From the NCBI GenBank assembly GCA_013214355.1, contig JABSSL010000021.1:51130-115129 (forward strand): DNA of 64,000 nt, written 5' to 3'. A program made the translations under genes and the position numbers. The number at the start of each line of letters is the position of its first letter. Position 1 is the first letter of the stretch. This DNA comes from Saprospiraceae bacterium (lineage in GTDB: Bacteria; Bacteroidota; Bacteroidia; Chitinophagales; Saprospiraceae). Shown here piece after piece: positions 29,026-38,242 of this stretch. The notes below the pieces were generated by a model. That model saw only the letters and a program-made list of their open reading frames with translations. It did no database searches and was not told the origin of the DNA.

Positions 29026-29694
29026 ATGACCTACGAAATAATCAAAGACGCTCAATTGCTAAAGGAGTTTATTGCCTGGTTGCCAGAGCTCAAGGAAGGG
29101 GAGAAGTTTTATGGCTGCTTGTTTGCTCGGAAGAAGTATCTCCCTTCAATGAAATCAAGTGATAAATCCCAGCTGCGCCGATTTCTCTCTGATAAGGACC
29201 GACTTTTCAACAAGATCGAACAATTGGAAGCCAAACTAGGGGCCTATCGAATCAAAGGAGAGCCAGCTCCACAAGAGGCGCTTGTATTGTACATTAATCC
29301 CAATCCTAGAAACCTTGAAAAGGCGTCCTACGATAGCATCATTCAGCTCACTGAATTGCTGAAGCGCAATAACAAGAACTTCAATCCACATCAAGAGATC
29401 ATGAGCACTATCCAACGATCTGTTGGACAGAAGGTGTATTTAGATTTTGATATTGATGAAAAGGATTTTGATCTAAGCAGACTAGATGGCGTTTTAAATC
29501 GATCTTGCTTACGCATTGTGCAAACCAGAGGAGGTTATCATGTACTGGTGAAGCTCGCGGATATTGAAGCCCGTTTCAAAAAGACTTTCTATCAAGCAAT
29601 GATGGCTTTGGGGGTGGACCAAACAGGGGATCAGTTGCTACCGGTACCCGGTTGTACCCAAGGAGGCTTTATGCCCCGATTCATTGATTTTTGA
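29026..29694 (+). CDS. small primase-polymerase-like protein (AEP-like), putative
   Basis: 222 aa, no signal or membrane helix. Motifs in AEP order are visible: YLDFDID (138-144, motif I-like DxD), then GGYHVLV (169-175, motif II-like xH), and PVPGCTQGG (206-214) and a terminal IDF. An earlier segment LVLYINPNPR (87-96) also recalls phage and plasmid primase proteins. It is much shorter than full AEP enzymes and has no zinc finger or helicase part. It is third in an operon, 36 bp after the ACT gene. The functional call is inference. Confidence 0.55.
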   Translation: MTYEIIKDAQLLKEFIAWLPELKEGEKFYGCLFARKKYLPSMKSSDKSQLRRFLSDKDRLFNKIEQLEAKLGAYRIKGEPAPQEALVLYINPNPRNLEKASYDSIIQLTELLKRNNKNFNPHQEIMSTIQRSVGQKVYLDFDIDEKDFDLSRLDGVLNRSCLRIVQTRGGYHVLVKLADIEARFKKTFYQAMMALGVDQTGDQLLPVPGCTQGGFMPRFIDF

Positions 29695-29747
29695 TACCAT
29701 GTAAGCGGAATCGGATCACAGAAGAAATGCTCTAACGATAAGACTTT

Positions 29748-29786
29748 GAAGAGTGTACAGTTCGCTGTATGCTCTTCTGTCGTTTT
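29748..29786 (+). terminator. terminator after the three-gene operon
   Basis: GAAGAGTGTACAG and CTGTATGCTCTTC form a 13-bp stem (two wobble positions) with a TTCG tetraloop, followed by TGTCGTTTT. It lies 53 bp after the stop of the primase-like gene. Confidence 0.5.
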
Positions 29787-29927
29787 AGGGACTAGGCACG
29801 TTCGATCCTACATTCCTGAACGATTTAAAGCGCTGATGAGGGGAAATTGTGCGTGATTCTTCCAAAGACTTCTGCCCTTGGACCGAGGATCGCTATTTCT
29901 GTTCAATGTTTCATAATGTAACACCTC

Positions 29928-30860
29928 ATGATAAGATTACTCATGCTTTTTGCTTTTACGACGGGTTTTCTCCAACCCTTGTTAGCAAAGAAGAAAGACC
30001 TTTTTGTAGAATTAAGTGATGGGCGACAATTGAGCTACGCCATTTATGGAGATGCTAGGGGTACAACCATGTTCTATTTTCATGGTGGACAAGAAAGTCG
30101 GCTTTCCGCTTCCTTTATGCATGAAACTGCAGCTCAGCTGGGAATCAAGATCATTGCACCGGATCGTCCCGGCATTGGTAAATCTAGTCCACATCCAGAA
30201 AGGGCTTTTGTAGATTGGGCAGACGATGTCCGTGAGTTGGCTGATGCTCTTCAGGTCCAGGAATTTTCTGTATTTGGCCTGAGTGGAGGTGCCCCTCACG
30301 TCTTGGCCTGTGCTCAGCAGATTCCTGATCGCTTATTGCGTGTCGGCATTGTGTCAGGAGCTGCGCCGTATGATTACAAAGGGACTAAAAAGGGGATGTG
30401 GCTCCCCGTCAAGCTGGTTCACTGGTTTGCGAGTTGGGAAAAAGACAAGCAGTTAAGGAGGTTTATTCAGAAAGATTACGAAACCCTTCGAGATAGGCCC
30501 GGAAAGCGGATACGCCAATTGCAAAAATACCTGCCGAAACCTGATCGGGATCTGCTCAAGGCTCAGCCAGAACTGACCTGGTGTTTTATTGAAGGAAGTT
30601 TGGAAAGCTATCGTCAGGGGATTGATGGAGTAGTACAAGAGTGGAAACTGTATGTGTCAGACTGGGATCTAGAGCTGGCGGAAATCCAAAAGCCCATTGA
30701 GTTGTGGTACGGAGATAAGGACAAGATGAGTCCCCATCACCGAGCTTACTACTACCAGGCTAAGCTGCCAGCAGCAGAATTACATTTGGTAGAGAATGAA
30801 GGACACTTTTCTTTAATCCGAAATCATTTGGAGTCGATACTACGTACACTGAAAGCTTAA
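29928..30860 (+). CDS. alpha/beta hydrolase
   Basis: 310 aa with an N-terminal hydrophobic segment (LLMLFAFTTGFLQPLLA) that looks like a signal peptide. The YFHGGQESRLS oxyanion loop, the nucleophile elbow GLSGGAPH, an acid in WYGDKDKMSP and the catalytic His in ENEGHFSLI make a complete triad. It should act in the periplasm or be exported. The substrate is not predictable. It stands alone between the operon terminator and the TlpA gene. Confidence 0.8.
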   Translation: MIRLLMLFAFTTGFLQPLLAKKKDLFVELSDGRQLSYAIYGDARGTTMFYFHGGQESRLSASFMHETAAQLGIKIIAPDRPGIGKSSPHPERAFVDWADDVRELADALQVQEFSVFGLSGGAPHVLACAQQIPDRLLRVGIVSGAAPYDYKGTKKGMWLPVKLVHWFASWEKDKQLRRFIQKDYETLRDRPGKRIRQLQKYLPKPDRDLLKAQPELTWCFIEGSLESYRQGIDGVVQEWKLYVSDWDLELAEIQKPIELWYGDKDKMSPHHRAYYYQAKLPAAELHLVENEGHFSLIRNHLESILRTLKA

Positions 30861-30894
30861 AGAATACTCAGAACAGTTCCGTAAAACTTTTTTT

Positions 30895-30902
30895 TAGCTT
30901 TG
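30895..30902 (+). promoter_or_regulatory. -7 promoter box of the TlpA-like gene
   Basis: TAGCTTTG matches TAnnTTTG, 32 bp before the ATG at 30934, after a T-rich run. Confidence 0.45.
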
Positions 30903-30933
30903 GGCATCTCTTGTCTAAAAGCCTTTCAGACGT

Positions 30934-32670
30934 ATGAAAAAGACAATTCTCTCTCTGTGCATGCTTGTACTTTGCCTATTTGCAAATGCACAACAAATCA
31001 GCGTATCTAACAACGAACCCAGCTGGGGGACTAAAATTACCGTTTATTACCAACCGGATAGTACGAGCCAATTCAAGTTGGGTGATGAGGTGTATATGCG
31101 TTATACGGCCATAAAGGAAGATAGCGACCAGCTGAGTGATTTGGTGAAAATGAAGGAGGAAGAGGGCCGATTCGCAGCCGAGATAGCAGTGCAAGAAGGT
31201 CATGCTGCTTATACTATGCAATTCCAATCTGGCAATACCTTTGACCGTGCCGCCAATTTGGCGGTGCAAACTCGTGATGCTAAAGGGCAGTACTACCGAA
31301 ATGCTTATCTGCTGCAACTGATGCAGAATCCTGATCTATATAAAAATGAGCTAGAAAACTACCCTGATAATTTTAGTGTTTATCGGACGCGTTGGCAACT
31401 GTTGGGCTATACGGCCAAAGACTCTGTCGCCCAGATTATCCAGCGAGAATTAAAGGAACTGGATCGGCAAGGAATCCAAAACGCGGCTTATTTCTATGCC
31501 AAGGCGGCAGGTAATGCACAGTTAGGAAATTGGGACGAAGCACGTAAAGCTATTGGGCAAATGATGGGAGAATTTCCAGCATCTGCCCTCATAGAGGATG
31601 CCTATTCATGGTTTCAATACCAGTGCTTTTCGCAATCAGCTCCGGATACAATCCTACAAAAGCAAATTCGAACTTTTATAGAAGATCATCCGAAAAACTC
31701 CATTGCCAAGGCGCAGATGCACTTGTTTTACGAAGACAATAAAGTGCGGAATAAAGAAGCCTTACATACGGCTGCTAACTATTGGTTGGAAAAAGATCCA
31801 AGCGATCCACTCCTGTACTACCATTTAGCGAAAGCTAGTAAAGGCTCGGGAGAGATCAATCAGCTGCTGGGCAAAGCGAGTGACATGCTCCTTGATCCGT
31901 TTTCGATGATGAAACACTATCATTCTTGGTCAGTAGATATTCCCTATTACTTGATGCAGATAATGGAGGCGTATAAGGAGAATGACAATCCGCAGGCAGC
32001 TTGGGAGACCATAGGGTTAATCGAAGACAATACCACTAAATTAGGGGCAGATCATTTTCAGCAGAAAGGAGAGTTGTTGATCACTCTAGATCAACCCAAG
32101 GCAGCGATTGAAGCCTATCTAATTGCATCGGATCAAGGCGACACGGAAGCAAAACAAACTGCGAAGACTCTTTTTGATGAACATCTTTCAGGGGAAGGAA
32201 CCGAATTTGAAGTTTATGCTGAAACCCTACTCCGGCGCTTATTCTACGAAGAAAAGGTAGAGCCTGCTGCTCCCTTTAGCGTCACGGATATTGAGGGGAA
32301 TACATATAGCTCGGAAGAGTTAAAAGGCAAGGTAGTTGTGCTCAATTTTTGGTTTATCGGTTGTGCTCCTTGCCGCATCGAAATACCTGGCCTCAATGAG
32401 ATGGTGAGGCACTATGATAAAGAACAAGTAGTGTTCATCGCTTTTGCCCTTGATGGGAAAGAAGCCCTTGAAAAATTTCTAACTGAGTTACCCTTTGACT
32501 ATACTATTATACCAGAGGCATTTGATCAGGCAGCTGCTTATTCGGTGCAAGGGTATCCCACTCACGTCATCTTGGACAAGCGTGGCAACGTTCGTAGTAC
32601 GCTAACCGGCGGGTCAGCGGATCGGCATAAGCAAATACAGCCACTGATTGATCGCTTATTGAGGTATTAA
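30934..32670 (+). CDS. exported TlpA-like thioredoxin-domain protein
   Basis: 578 aa with a signal peptide (KKTILSLCMLVLCLFANA). The first 450 residues form a beta-rich domain and then helical TPR-like pairs. The last 140 residues are a TlpA/ResA-type thioredoxin domain: VVVLNFWFIGCAPCRIEIPG with the CxxC pair near 477-480, then FIAFALDG and the cis-proline VQGYPTHVILD. It should act as a periplasmic thiol-disulfide reductant, as is common in the Bacteroidota. The stop codon overlaps that of the convergent lipoprotein gene by 3-4 bp. Confidence 0.85.
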   Translation: MKKTILSLCMLVLCLFANAQQISVSNNEPSWGTKITVYYQPDSTSQFKLGDEVYMRYTAIKEDSDQLSDLVKMKEEEGRFAAEIAVQEGHAAYTMQFQSGNTFDRAANLAVQTRDAKGQYYRNAYLLQLMQNPDLYKNELENYPDNFSVYRTRWQLLGYTAKDSVAQIIQRELKELDRQGIQNAAYFYAKAAGNAQLGNWDEARKAIGQMMGEFPASALIEDAYSWFQYQCFSQSAPDTILQKQIRTFIEDHPKNSIAKAQMHLFYEDNKVRNKEALHTAANYWLEKDPSDPLLYYHLAKASKGSGEINQLLGKASDMLLDPFSMMKHYHSWSVDIPYYLMQIMEAYKENDNPQAAWETIGLIEDNTTKLGADHFQQKGELLITLDQPKAAIEAYLIASDQGDTEAKQTAKTLFDEHLSGEGTEFEVYAETLLRRLFYEEKVEPAAPFSVTDIEGNTYSSEELKGKVVVLNFWFIGCAPCRIEIPGLNEMVRHYDKEQVVFIAFALDGKEALEKFLTELPFDYTIIPEAFDQAAAYSVQGYPTHVILDKRGNVRSTLTGGSADRHKQIQPLIDRLLRY

Positions 32671-33209
32671 TCCCAAAGGGGATGGGCCTTGGTGGTTGGT
32701 GGTGGAAGAATACCGTAATTGACATACCAACTTGTCCCCGCCTGGCGATCTTGACCATAATTGACCAAAGTGTCCTGTATGAAGTTGGTCATGAGACTGG
32801 TGGAATAGCCGTTGGTGCCGGCCATTCTTACCCACTGATTTTCTTCGCGAAAACGCATTTTGAGATCGGGACCATTAAGGTCTGGAGCCTGCCCAATAAT
32901 CTGCACGCTTTGGGCGAACACTTCGGTGCCATTGGCAATAGTCATGAAGATGGCATCCGCCACATGTTCGACGGACTTAGTGGTATCACTGGGGCGTCTT
33001 ATGCCCCAACCCATACGAATCGGATAACCATTTCGTACGGCTTCCAGTAGGTCCGCTTTCTCCCCCGCTAAAGCTTCTCCATCAGGTCCATTTCGGTAGA
33101 CCAGCTGCCAGCCCAATTGTGCAGTGGAGGGTTGCTCGCAACTAGAGAATAGGGCTGTCGAGATCACAAGTATAATTATGAGATAGCTAAGGAGTTTGGG
33201 AGGAGTCAT
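32667..33209 (-). CDS. small lipoprotein of unknown function
   Basis: 180 aa from the ATG at 33209. The frame extends further upstream into a hairpin, but this start directly gives a lipoprotein signal, LIIILVISTALFSSC, with C near residue 25. The rest is an unfamiliar beta-rich domain (GYPIRMGWGIRRPSD; SVEHVADAIFMTIANG; GYSTSLMTNF). I do not recognise the family. It overlaps the TlpA gene's stop codon, convergently. Confidence 0.65.
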   Translation of the reverse strand: MTPPKLLSYLIIILVISTALFSSCEQPSTAQLGWQLVYRNGPDGEALAGEKADLLEAVRNGYPIRMGWGIRRPSDTTKSVEHVADAIFMTIANGTEVFAQSVQIIGQAPDLNGPDLKMRFREENQWVRMAGTNGYSTSLMTNFIQDTLVNYGQDRQAGTSWYVNYGILPPPTTKAHPLWD

Positions 33210-33238
33210 GTGCTGCTTTTTCAATCGGATGAAAAATG

Positions 33239-33278
33239 AAGGTGTTTGGCTACTCCGCTGGTAGTAGCCAAACACCTT
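33239..33278 (-). terminator. perfect 16-bp hairpin terminator
   Basis: AAGGTGTTTGGCTACT and AGTAGCCAAACACCTT form a perfect 16-bp stem with an 8-nt loop. On the minus strand it is followed by CATTTTTC. It probably ends transcription of the DUF6624-like gene, although a palindromic element (33286-33453) now lies between them. Confidence 0.55.
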
Positions 33279-33285
33279 CTTGAAG

Positions 33286-33453
33286 TTAAGTAAAAGAGCA
33301 GATTTAGATTACTTTTTTGGTCGAGCAGATTTTTTCATAGATCAAGGCGCGGCGGAGCCTAATAGCCTTGGCTATTAAGGCGAGTACGCAACGCAGAGAT
33401 AGGGAAAAAGAAGCCGCCATAAAATGACAATTTAGATTTGCTCTTTTACTTAA
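33286..33453. repeat. 168-bp palindromic intergenic element 1
   Basis: Imperfect terminal inverted repeats of about 26 bp (first 15 bp TTAAGTAAAAGAGCA perfect) enclose a GC-rich core with a TAATAGCC/GGCTATTA mini-palindrome and an AGGGAAAAAGAAGCCGCC stretch. No ORF. It looks like a MITE or REP-type element and resembles the elements at 41116-41456 in size and layout. Confidence 0.5.
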
Positions 33454-33520
33454 GTACTCGGCCAGGATTAAACAAATTCATTCCAAATGACTGGTGGCCA
33501 AATGCTATCCAAGTACTTTC

Positions 33521-34501
33521 CTATTTATTCTTTTGTTTCTCTTCAAGCGCGGGTAACTCTTCCAGATAGGCTTCAGGATCCCAGGTGATACCCCATCGTC
33601 CTACGTAGTCTTGTAAGCTACCCAAGCCCATTTCGGCTCTTCGCTGATCTACGTTCATCGGATCATCCAATGGAAGGACATAGTTTTCTCCCGTTTCCTG
33701 GTCACGGCCGATCTGCGATCCATACATTTGGCGTTTCCCTTGTCGGAGAGCTACTCGGTCCTCCAGAAGAGCTAGGCTACGGGCATTTGCATTTCCTTTC
33801 TCTACTGCTTCACGCATCATGGGTAGGTACTTTTCCTGTACTTCCAATGGAGCGTGTTGGATGACTAAAAATAGGGTTTGATTTCCTTTTCCGCCGATGA
33901 TGTCGGCGCCCAGCCAACCTCTTTCATCCAGGATGTTCATGACCCGAATCAAATTGACAGAGTCTTTGACTTCAATTTCTTTCCAAAGTTCCTTCATTTG
34001 AGGAGACTCCCAGCCATGCTCCTTTTCAATGGCTGCAATTTTACGGCGAGGCCCTTGGTCCTCATCAAAGATGAGTTCCAGTTCAGCAACTAAGGGCTTG
34101 TCATAGTTCTCCTCTTGCTTGTCTTTGTTGGCTTTCACATGCTTTTTCACTTCTTCCCATCTGGAATCTTCATACAAGGAACTCAAGTCTGAATCTTTCA
34201 GCAGGTGAGTGTAATTGGTGTAATGTCCTCCCTTTGCTATCTTTAGTAACTGCACGAAGGCGGAATCTATTTGATTAGATAAGGCATAGGAACAGGCGGC
34301 ATTGTAGCGATCGTTGATATAGCCCTTATTGCCTAGCGCCACAAAGGCTTCGGCGTATTTCTCGGCGGAGGATTCCCAGGCTTTTTCATCGTAGAGTTTC
34401 TCGGCTTCGCCAATTAGACTTCGATATTTTGCTTCGTCTTGTGCAGAAAGATTTGAAATAGCCAGGAGGAAAAAGGCTAGTAGTAGGGTGTAATTCTTCA
34501 T
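33521..34501 (-). CDS. exported protein, TPR-like N-terminus and DUF6624-like C-terminus
   Basis: 326 aa with a signal peptide (LLLAFFLLAISNLSAQ). Residues about 25-120 contain a TPR-like pair (YNAACSYALSNQIDSAFVQL). The C-terminal part IMNILDERGWLGADIIGGKG, VIQHAPLEVQEKYLPMMREA and LEDRVALRQGKRQMYGSQ is the pattern I associate with DUF6624. Function unknown. Divergent from the sigma factor gene. Confidence 0.75.
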   Translation of the reverse strand: MKNYTLLLAFFLLAISNLSAQDEAKYRSLIGEAEKLYDEKAWESSAEKYAEAFVALGNKGYINDRYNAACSYALSNQIDSAFVQLLKIAKGGHYTNYTHLLKDSDLSSLYEDSRWEEVKKHVKANKDKQEENYDKPLVAELELIFDEDQGPRRKIAAIEKEHGWESPQMKELWKEIEVKDSVNLIRVMNILDERGWLGADIIGGKGNQTLFLVIQHAPLEVQEKYLPMMREAVEKGNANARSLALLEDRVALRQGKRQMYGSQIGRDQETGENYVLPLDDPMNVDQRRAEMGLGSLQDYVGRWGITWDPEAYLEELPALEEKQKNK

Positions 34502-34677
34502 ACTGTGAAATGTGTGGTTTTGGTAGTTTTAAAAAAATGGGTAGCAGAAATGGAACACTTCTGGCGCAATCCCCTCCAATAGATGCGGTTTTGGCCAAAA
34601 AGGGTTTGTGGGCTGAAAAAAAAGTGTGATTCTTGTAACACCTATAGCTTGCCAGCATCCAATGATTAAAAAGAAAG

Positions 34678-35553
34678 ATGAAAAATCCCTTGTCGGTTAA
34701 ATATTCGGAGAAAGTGAATCGGGCATTAGTGGAGCAGTCGCTGAGCGGTGATAAGTTGGCCTTGAATAATTTGATTAAGCTGCACCAATCCTTTATCTAC
34801 AATGTGGCTTGGAAAATGGCGCATGATCCGAATGACGCATTGGACCTGACCCAAGAAACGCTCATCAAGGTGATAACCAAGCTTTCCCAATTCAATTTCA
34901 AAAGCTCATTTCGAACTTGGTTGTACCGAATCGTCGTGAATGAATTCTTGCAATCTAAGCGTAGGAAAGGGGAAGAACAATTTAGCTCTTTTGAAGAATA
35001 TGGAGAGCGTTTGGAGGCCATTCCGAACCCAAGTCTGACAAAAGAAGAAGAGATTGAGTACGAGGAATTAAGCAAAGAAATGCAGATTCGCTGCATGTCT
35101 GGGATGTTGATGTGCTTGACCCGGGAACAACGCTTGATTTTCATTTTAGGCGACACTTTTGGGGTTGACCATAAGCTGGGGGCTGAGCTTTTTGATGTGA
35201 GCCCACAGAACTTTAGAGTAAAACTTCATCGAGCTCGAAGAGATCTCTTCAATTACATGACCGATAAATGCGGCCTAGTGAACAAGGCTAATCCTTGTCG
35301 CTGCCCGAAAAAGGCTAAGGCCTTGAAGAAGATGGGCATGCTAGATGAACAGAATATGATTTTCAATATTGCTACCAAAACGCGTATTGCCGACTTCGTC
35401 GAGGCAGAATATGAAACGTTACATGATATCGTGGATGAGAAGTATTTGTTCCTTTTTCGTCAACATCCCACCCGAGAGAACTTTGATAAGCAAATGATCA
35501 TCGATGAGGTCTTGCAGGACGAAGAGCTCATGCGACGCTTTAACTTTAATTGA
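34678..35553 (+). CDS. sigma-70 family (ECF-like) RNA polymerase sigma factor
   Basis: 291 aa. Region 2 is seen as LTQETLIKVITKLSQFNF and FRTWLYRIVVNEFLQSKRR; region 4 as LTREQRLIFILGDTFGVDHK and VSPQNFRVKLHRARRDLF. It is longer than a standard ECF factor because of a 90-residue C-terminal extension with a cysteine cluster, CGLVNKANPCRCPKK, which may bind metal or sense redox. It is divergent from the DUF6624-like gene; no anti-sigma gene is adjacent. Confidence 0.88.
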   Translation: MKNPLSVKYSEKVNRALVEQSLSGDKLALNNLIKLHQSFIYNVAWKMAHDPNDALDLTQETLIKVITKLSQFNFKSSFRTWLYRIVVNEFLQSKRRKGEEQFSSFEEYGERLEAIPNPSLTKEEEIEYEELSKEMQIRCMSGMLMCLTREQRLIFILGDTFGVDHKLGAELFDVSPQNFRVKLHRARRDLFNYMTDKCGLVNKANPCRCPKKAKALKKMGMLDEQNMIFNIATKTRIADFVEAEYETLHDIVDEKYLFLFRQHPTRENFDKQMIIDEVLQDEELMRRFNFN

Positions 35554-35698
35554 GCCATTGCCTTAAAACAGGCTGACTTCTTAGCCTGAATATTCATTCA
35601 TAAGTTTATTAACCTGGATTTAGCCTAAGTGGATTAGGGTGGGGGAGGTATGCCCATATCCTACCTTAAAACAGGGATAGTCCATTAAAATTATCAGT

Positions 35699-36310
35699 AT
35701 GAAAGTATTACGGTTGCCCTTAATGCTCCTGGTATTCCTAAGCACGATCTATATGGTCTCAGGGCAAAGCATGAGTAAGAAATACAAGACAGTACATGTG
35801 AAAATGAAGATCAATGCACCCGCAGACCGTGTATGGGAAGCCATGGTGCTAGACTATGGTGAGATTGGAAACTTCTCCCCCTACATTTTCTCCTCCAACT
35901 ACGAGAATGGCTCACTGAAAGGAGAGGTTGGAGCAGAGCGGAAATGCCATTTTAATACCCAACAAACGCGCTGGTCCCACGAAAAGATCATGGAAATTGA
36001 CCACGAAAAGAAAGTCATGCGTAACGTCGTGATCGATGGTGCCAAGCTGCCACTCAACTACGATAATTCGCAGGCCTTTTACCGAGTCAAGGACGATGGA
36101 GACGGCACCTGCACCGCCTCGTACGAATTCCAGTTTCGGACCAAACCTGCCTTTATGGGCGGAGTAGCTAAAGGGAGCTTCAAGAAACAATTGGCCGGTA
36201 CTTTGGTAGGCTTGAAGCACTATGTAGAGACCGGGGAGAAGGTTAACGGGGCAAATGAAAGGTATAAGGAGATCAAGAAGCGCTATCCCGCTGCGGTTGT
36301 AGTACGATAG
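35699..36310 (+). CDS. exported SRPBCC-fold protein
   Basis: 203 aa with a signal peptide (LMLLVFLSTIYMVSGQ). The KMKINAPADRVWEAMVLDYG start and the GTCTASYEFQFRTKP strand fit the polyketide cyclase / Bet v 1-like (SRPBCC) fold, which binds hydrophobic ligands. Export is unusual for that fold. No partner gene is evident. A direct repeat CCTTAAAACAGG occurs at 35561 and 35664 in the leader region. Confidence 0.75.
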   Translation: MKVLRLPLMLLVFLSTIYMVSGQSMSKKYKTVHVKMKINAPADRVWEAMVLDYGEIGNFSPYIFSSNYENGSLKGEVGAERKCHFNTQQTRWSHEKIMEIDHEKKVMRNVVIDGAKLPLNYDNSQAFYRVKDDGDGTCTASYEFQFRTKPAFMGGVAKGSFKKQLAGTLVGLKHYVETGEKVNGANERYKEIKKRYPAAVVVR

Positions 36311-36450
36311 AAATTGAATCTTCTTGCTGTGAACTTCTGTTAGGGGACTATTGGTACAACCGATAGCCCCTTTTCATATTTAGAAGCTCGGTTTGAACCA
36401 GTGATGTCTTCGCTTGTTATGCTACAAATTGACCTCCTTAAAGTATTCCA

Positions 36451-37266
36451 ATGCAAAAGCAAATTGTCAAGTTCTTTTCCTTTCTTCTGCCAAGTGTTAT
36501 GACGCGCTTCGCCTACAAGCAGCTGACCAACCCTCAAACCCGTAAGCTGAGACCCAACGAACTGGTGACTTTGGATAAAGCCCAGAAGGAACAATTATCT
36601 TTCAAAGGCTTCGATATTCAAACTTATCATTGGCCGGGTGGCCCTGATTCAGTGCTGTTGATCCACGGCTGGGAGGGACAAGCGGGCAATTTTTCAGATA
36701 TCATCGAGCGCTTGATTCAGGAAGGATATTCAGTTTACGCCTTCGATGGTCCTTCACATGGCTTTAGCAGCAGAGGGCGTACTAGCTTATTTGAGTTTAG
36801 TGACCTGGTGAGTCTGATGGTAAAGCGGACTGGCGTAAAGAAGTTGATTAGCCATTCATTTGGTGGAGTAGCCACAGTTTATGGCTTGTACAAAAATCCT
36901 GTTCATACTATCGATAAATATCTATTACTTACCAGTCCAGACCGCTTCCTGGATCGGATTGAAGGGGTAGCCGCACAAGTAGGAATTACGGACGAAGTGA
37001 AGCGTCGCTTGATTCGACAATTGGAAGAAGAAACACAGTTGGACGTAACGGCCTTAAATATCAGTGATTTTGCACCGCAATTGGATGTAAAGAAGGCGAT
37101 GATTATTCACGATAAAGGAGATAAAGTTATACCCATTGCTCAATCCAAGAGCATTCATGGAAACTGGCCCGTATGTGATTTCGTAGAAATAGAAGGTACC
37201 GGGCATTTTAGAATCCTACGTACTGACTTTGTGATCGATAAAGTGGTGTCCTTTTTGGAAGGATAG
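36451..37266 (+). CDS. alpha/beta hydrolase
   Basis: 271 aa, no clear signal peptide. Motifs are LIHGWEGQAGNFSDI (oxyanion), the nucleophile elbow SHSFGGVA, a probable acid in IHDKGDKVIP and His in GTGHFRILRT. The fold is clear; the substrate is not. It is a single gene ahead of the LytTR regulator, with 106 bp between. Confidence 0.82.
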   Translation: MQKQIVKFFSFLLPSVMTRFAYKQLTNPQTRKLRPNELVTLDKAQKEQLSFKGFDIQTYHWPGGPDSVLLIHGWEGQAGNFSDIIERLIQEGYSVYAFDGPSHGFSSRGRTSLFEFSDLVSLMVKRTGVKKLISHSFGGVATVYGLYKNPVHTIDKYLLLTSPDRFLDRIEGVAAQVGITDEVKRRLIRQLEEETQLDVTALNISDFAPQLDVKKAMIIHDKGDKVIPIAQSKSIHGNWPVCDFVEIEGTGHFRILRTDFVIDKVVSFLEG

Positions 37267-37372
37267 TAAGCAGATGTACCTTTTTTCGGACTAGAAAGGT
37301 AGGACTTAATTACCCCATTCACTCGCTTTTTGTTTACTTGCTGTTAATGAAAATCCAGGATTTTAGATAGAT

Positions 37373-38230
37373 ATGAATGCTATACAAGAATGGCTGGAAA
37401 AACCCTTTCCTTTGCTTCAACGCACGAGAGACAAAGCGTTGATGATCCTGGCATTTGGTGTATTCATTTATTTGTATTTACTGCTGTATAGACCTTTCGG
37501 CGGATCTGAGTTGGGAAAGGATGGGGTTTGGTTCTTTGCGGGCTTTGGTGGAGTGGTGATGTTTAGTTTGACGATTAATTATTTGGTGATGCCCCGTCTA
37601 TTCCGGAAGACCTTTAATCCGAAGACTTGGAATGTCAGAAAGGAATTTTTGTTTATCCTATCTTCTTTTATTCTAATCGGCTTTCTAAACTATGTATACA
37701 ATGCTACCGTAGGGGCTGGAATCGCCCCCGAGCGTACTTTGCTTCAGTTTATGGGGATTACGGTAGCGGTAGGCTTATTTCCGGTGATCGTCATGATCTT
37801 TTTGATGGAACTATACCTGAATCGGCGAAACCAACAAAGTGCTTCGGTCTTGGCGCAAGAGCTGGTGGAGCGCCCGCAAGAGGAGGACAATACCAAAGTC
37901 CTGCAGATTGTTCCGGAAACGAGTAAGTCCAAACCGCTAGAGATTCCTGCTGCTGATTTCATCTTTGCGGAATCTGACAATAATTATGTGACGGTTCATT
38001 TCGAAGATAATGGAGAAATGAGAAGAGAATTGATCCGCCTATCTATCAAACGATTAGCGGAGCAGATAGCAGAGGCAAAGGAGATCATCCGTTGTCACCG
38101 TTCTTATCTGGTGAATAAAAATCGAATCAAGGATGTCGAGGGTAATGCCCGATCTCTATCTGTGAAATTAGAAGGAGTAGAGGAGGGAATACCTGTATCT
38201 CGAAGTTTTCCGAAAGCGGAGTTATTGTAG
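37373..38230 (+). CDS. membrane-bound LytTR-type transcription regulator
   Basis: 285 aa. Four hydrophobic helices occupy about residues 20-150 (for example LMILAFGVFIYLYLLLY, FLFILSSFILIGFLNYV, GLFPVIVMIFLMELYL). A C-terminal LytTR DNA-binding domain follows from about 190 (ADFIFAESDNNYVTVHF; IRCHRSYLVN; VSRSFPKAELL). It lacks a receiver domain, so membrane signals may act directly. The target is unknown. A strong bidirectional hairpin follows. Confidence 0.85.
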   Translation: MNAIQEWLEKPFPLLQRTRDKALMILAFGVFIYLYLLLYRPFGGSELGKDGVWFFAGFGGVVMFSLTINYLVMPRLFRKTFNPKTWNVRKEFLFILSSFILIGFLNYVYNATVGAGIAPERTLLQFMGITVAVGLFPVIVMIFLMELYLNRRNQQSASVLAQELVERPQEEDNTKVLQIVPETSKSKPLEIPAADFIFAESDNNYVTVHFEDNGEMRRELIRLSIKRLAEQIAEAKEIIRCHRSYLVNKNRIKDVEGNARSLSVKLEGVEEGIPVSRSFPKAELL

Positions 38231-38242
38231 GGGCTAAATAAA

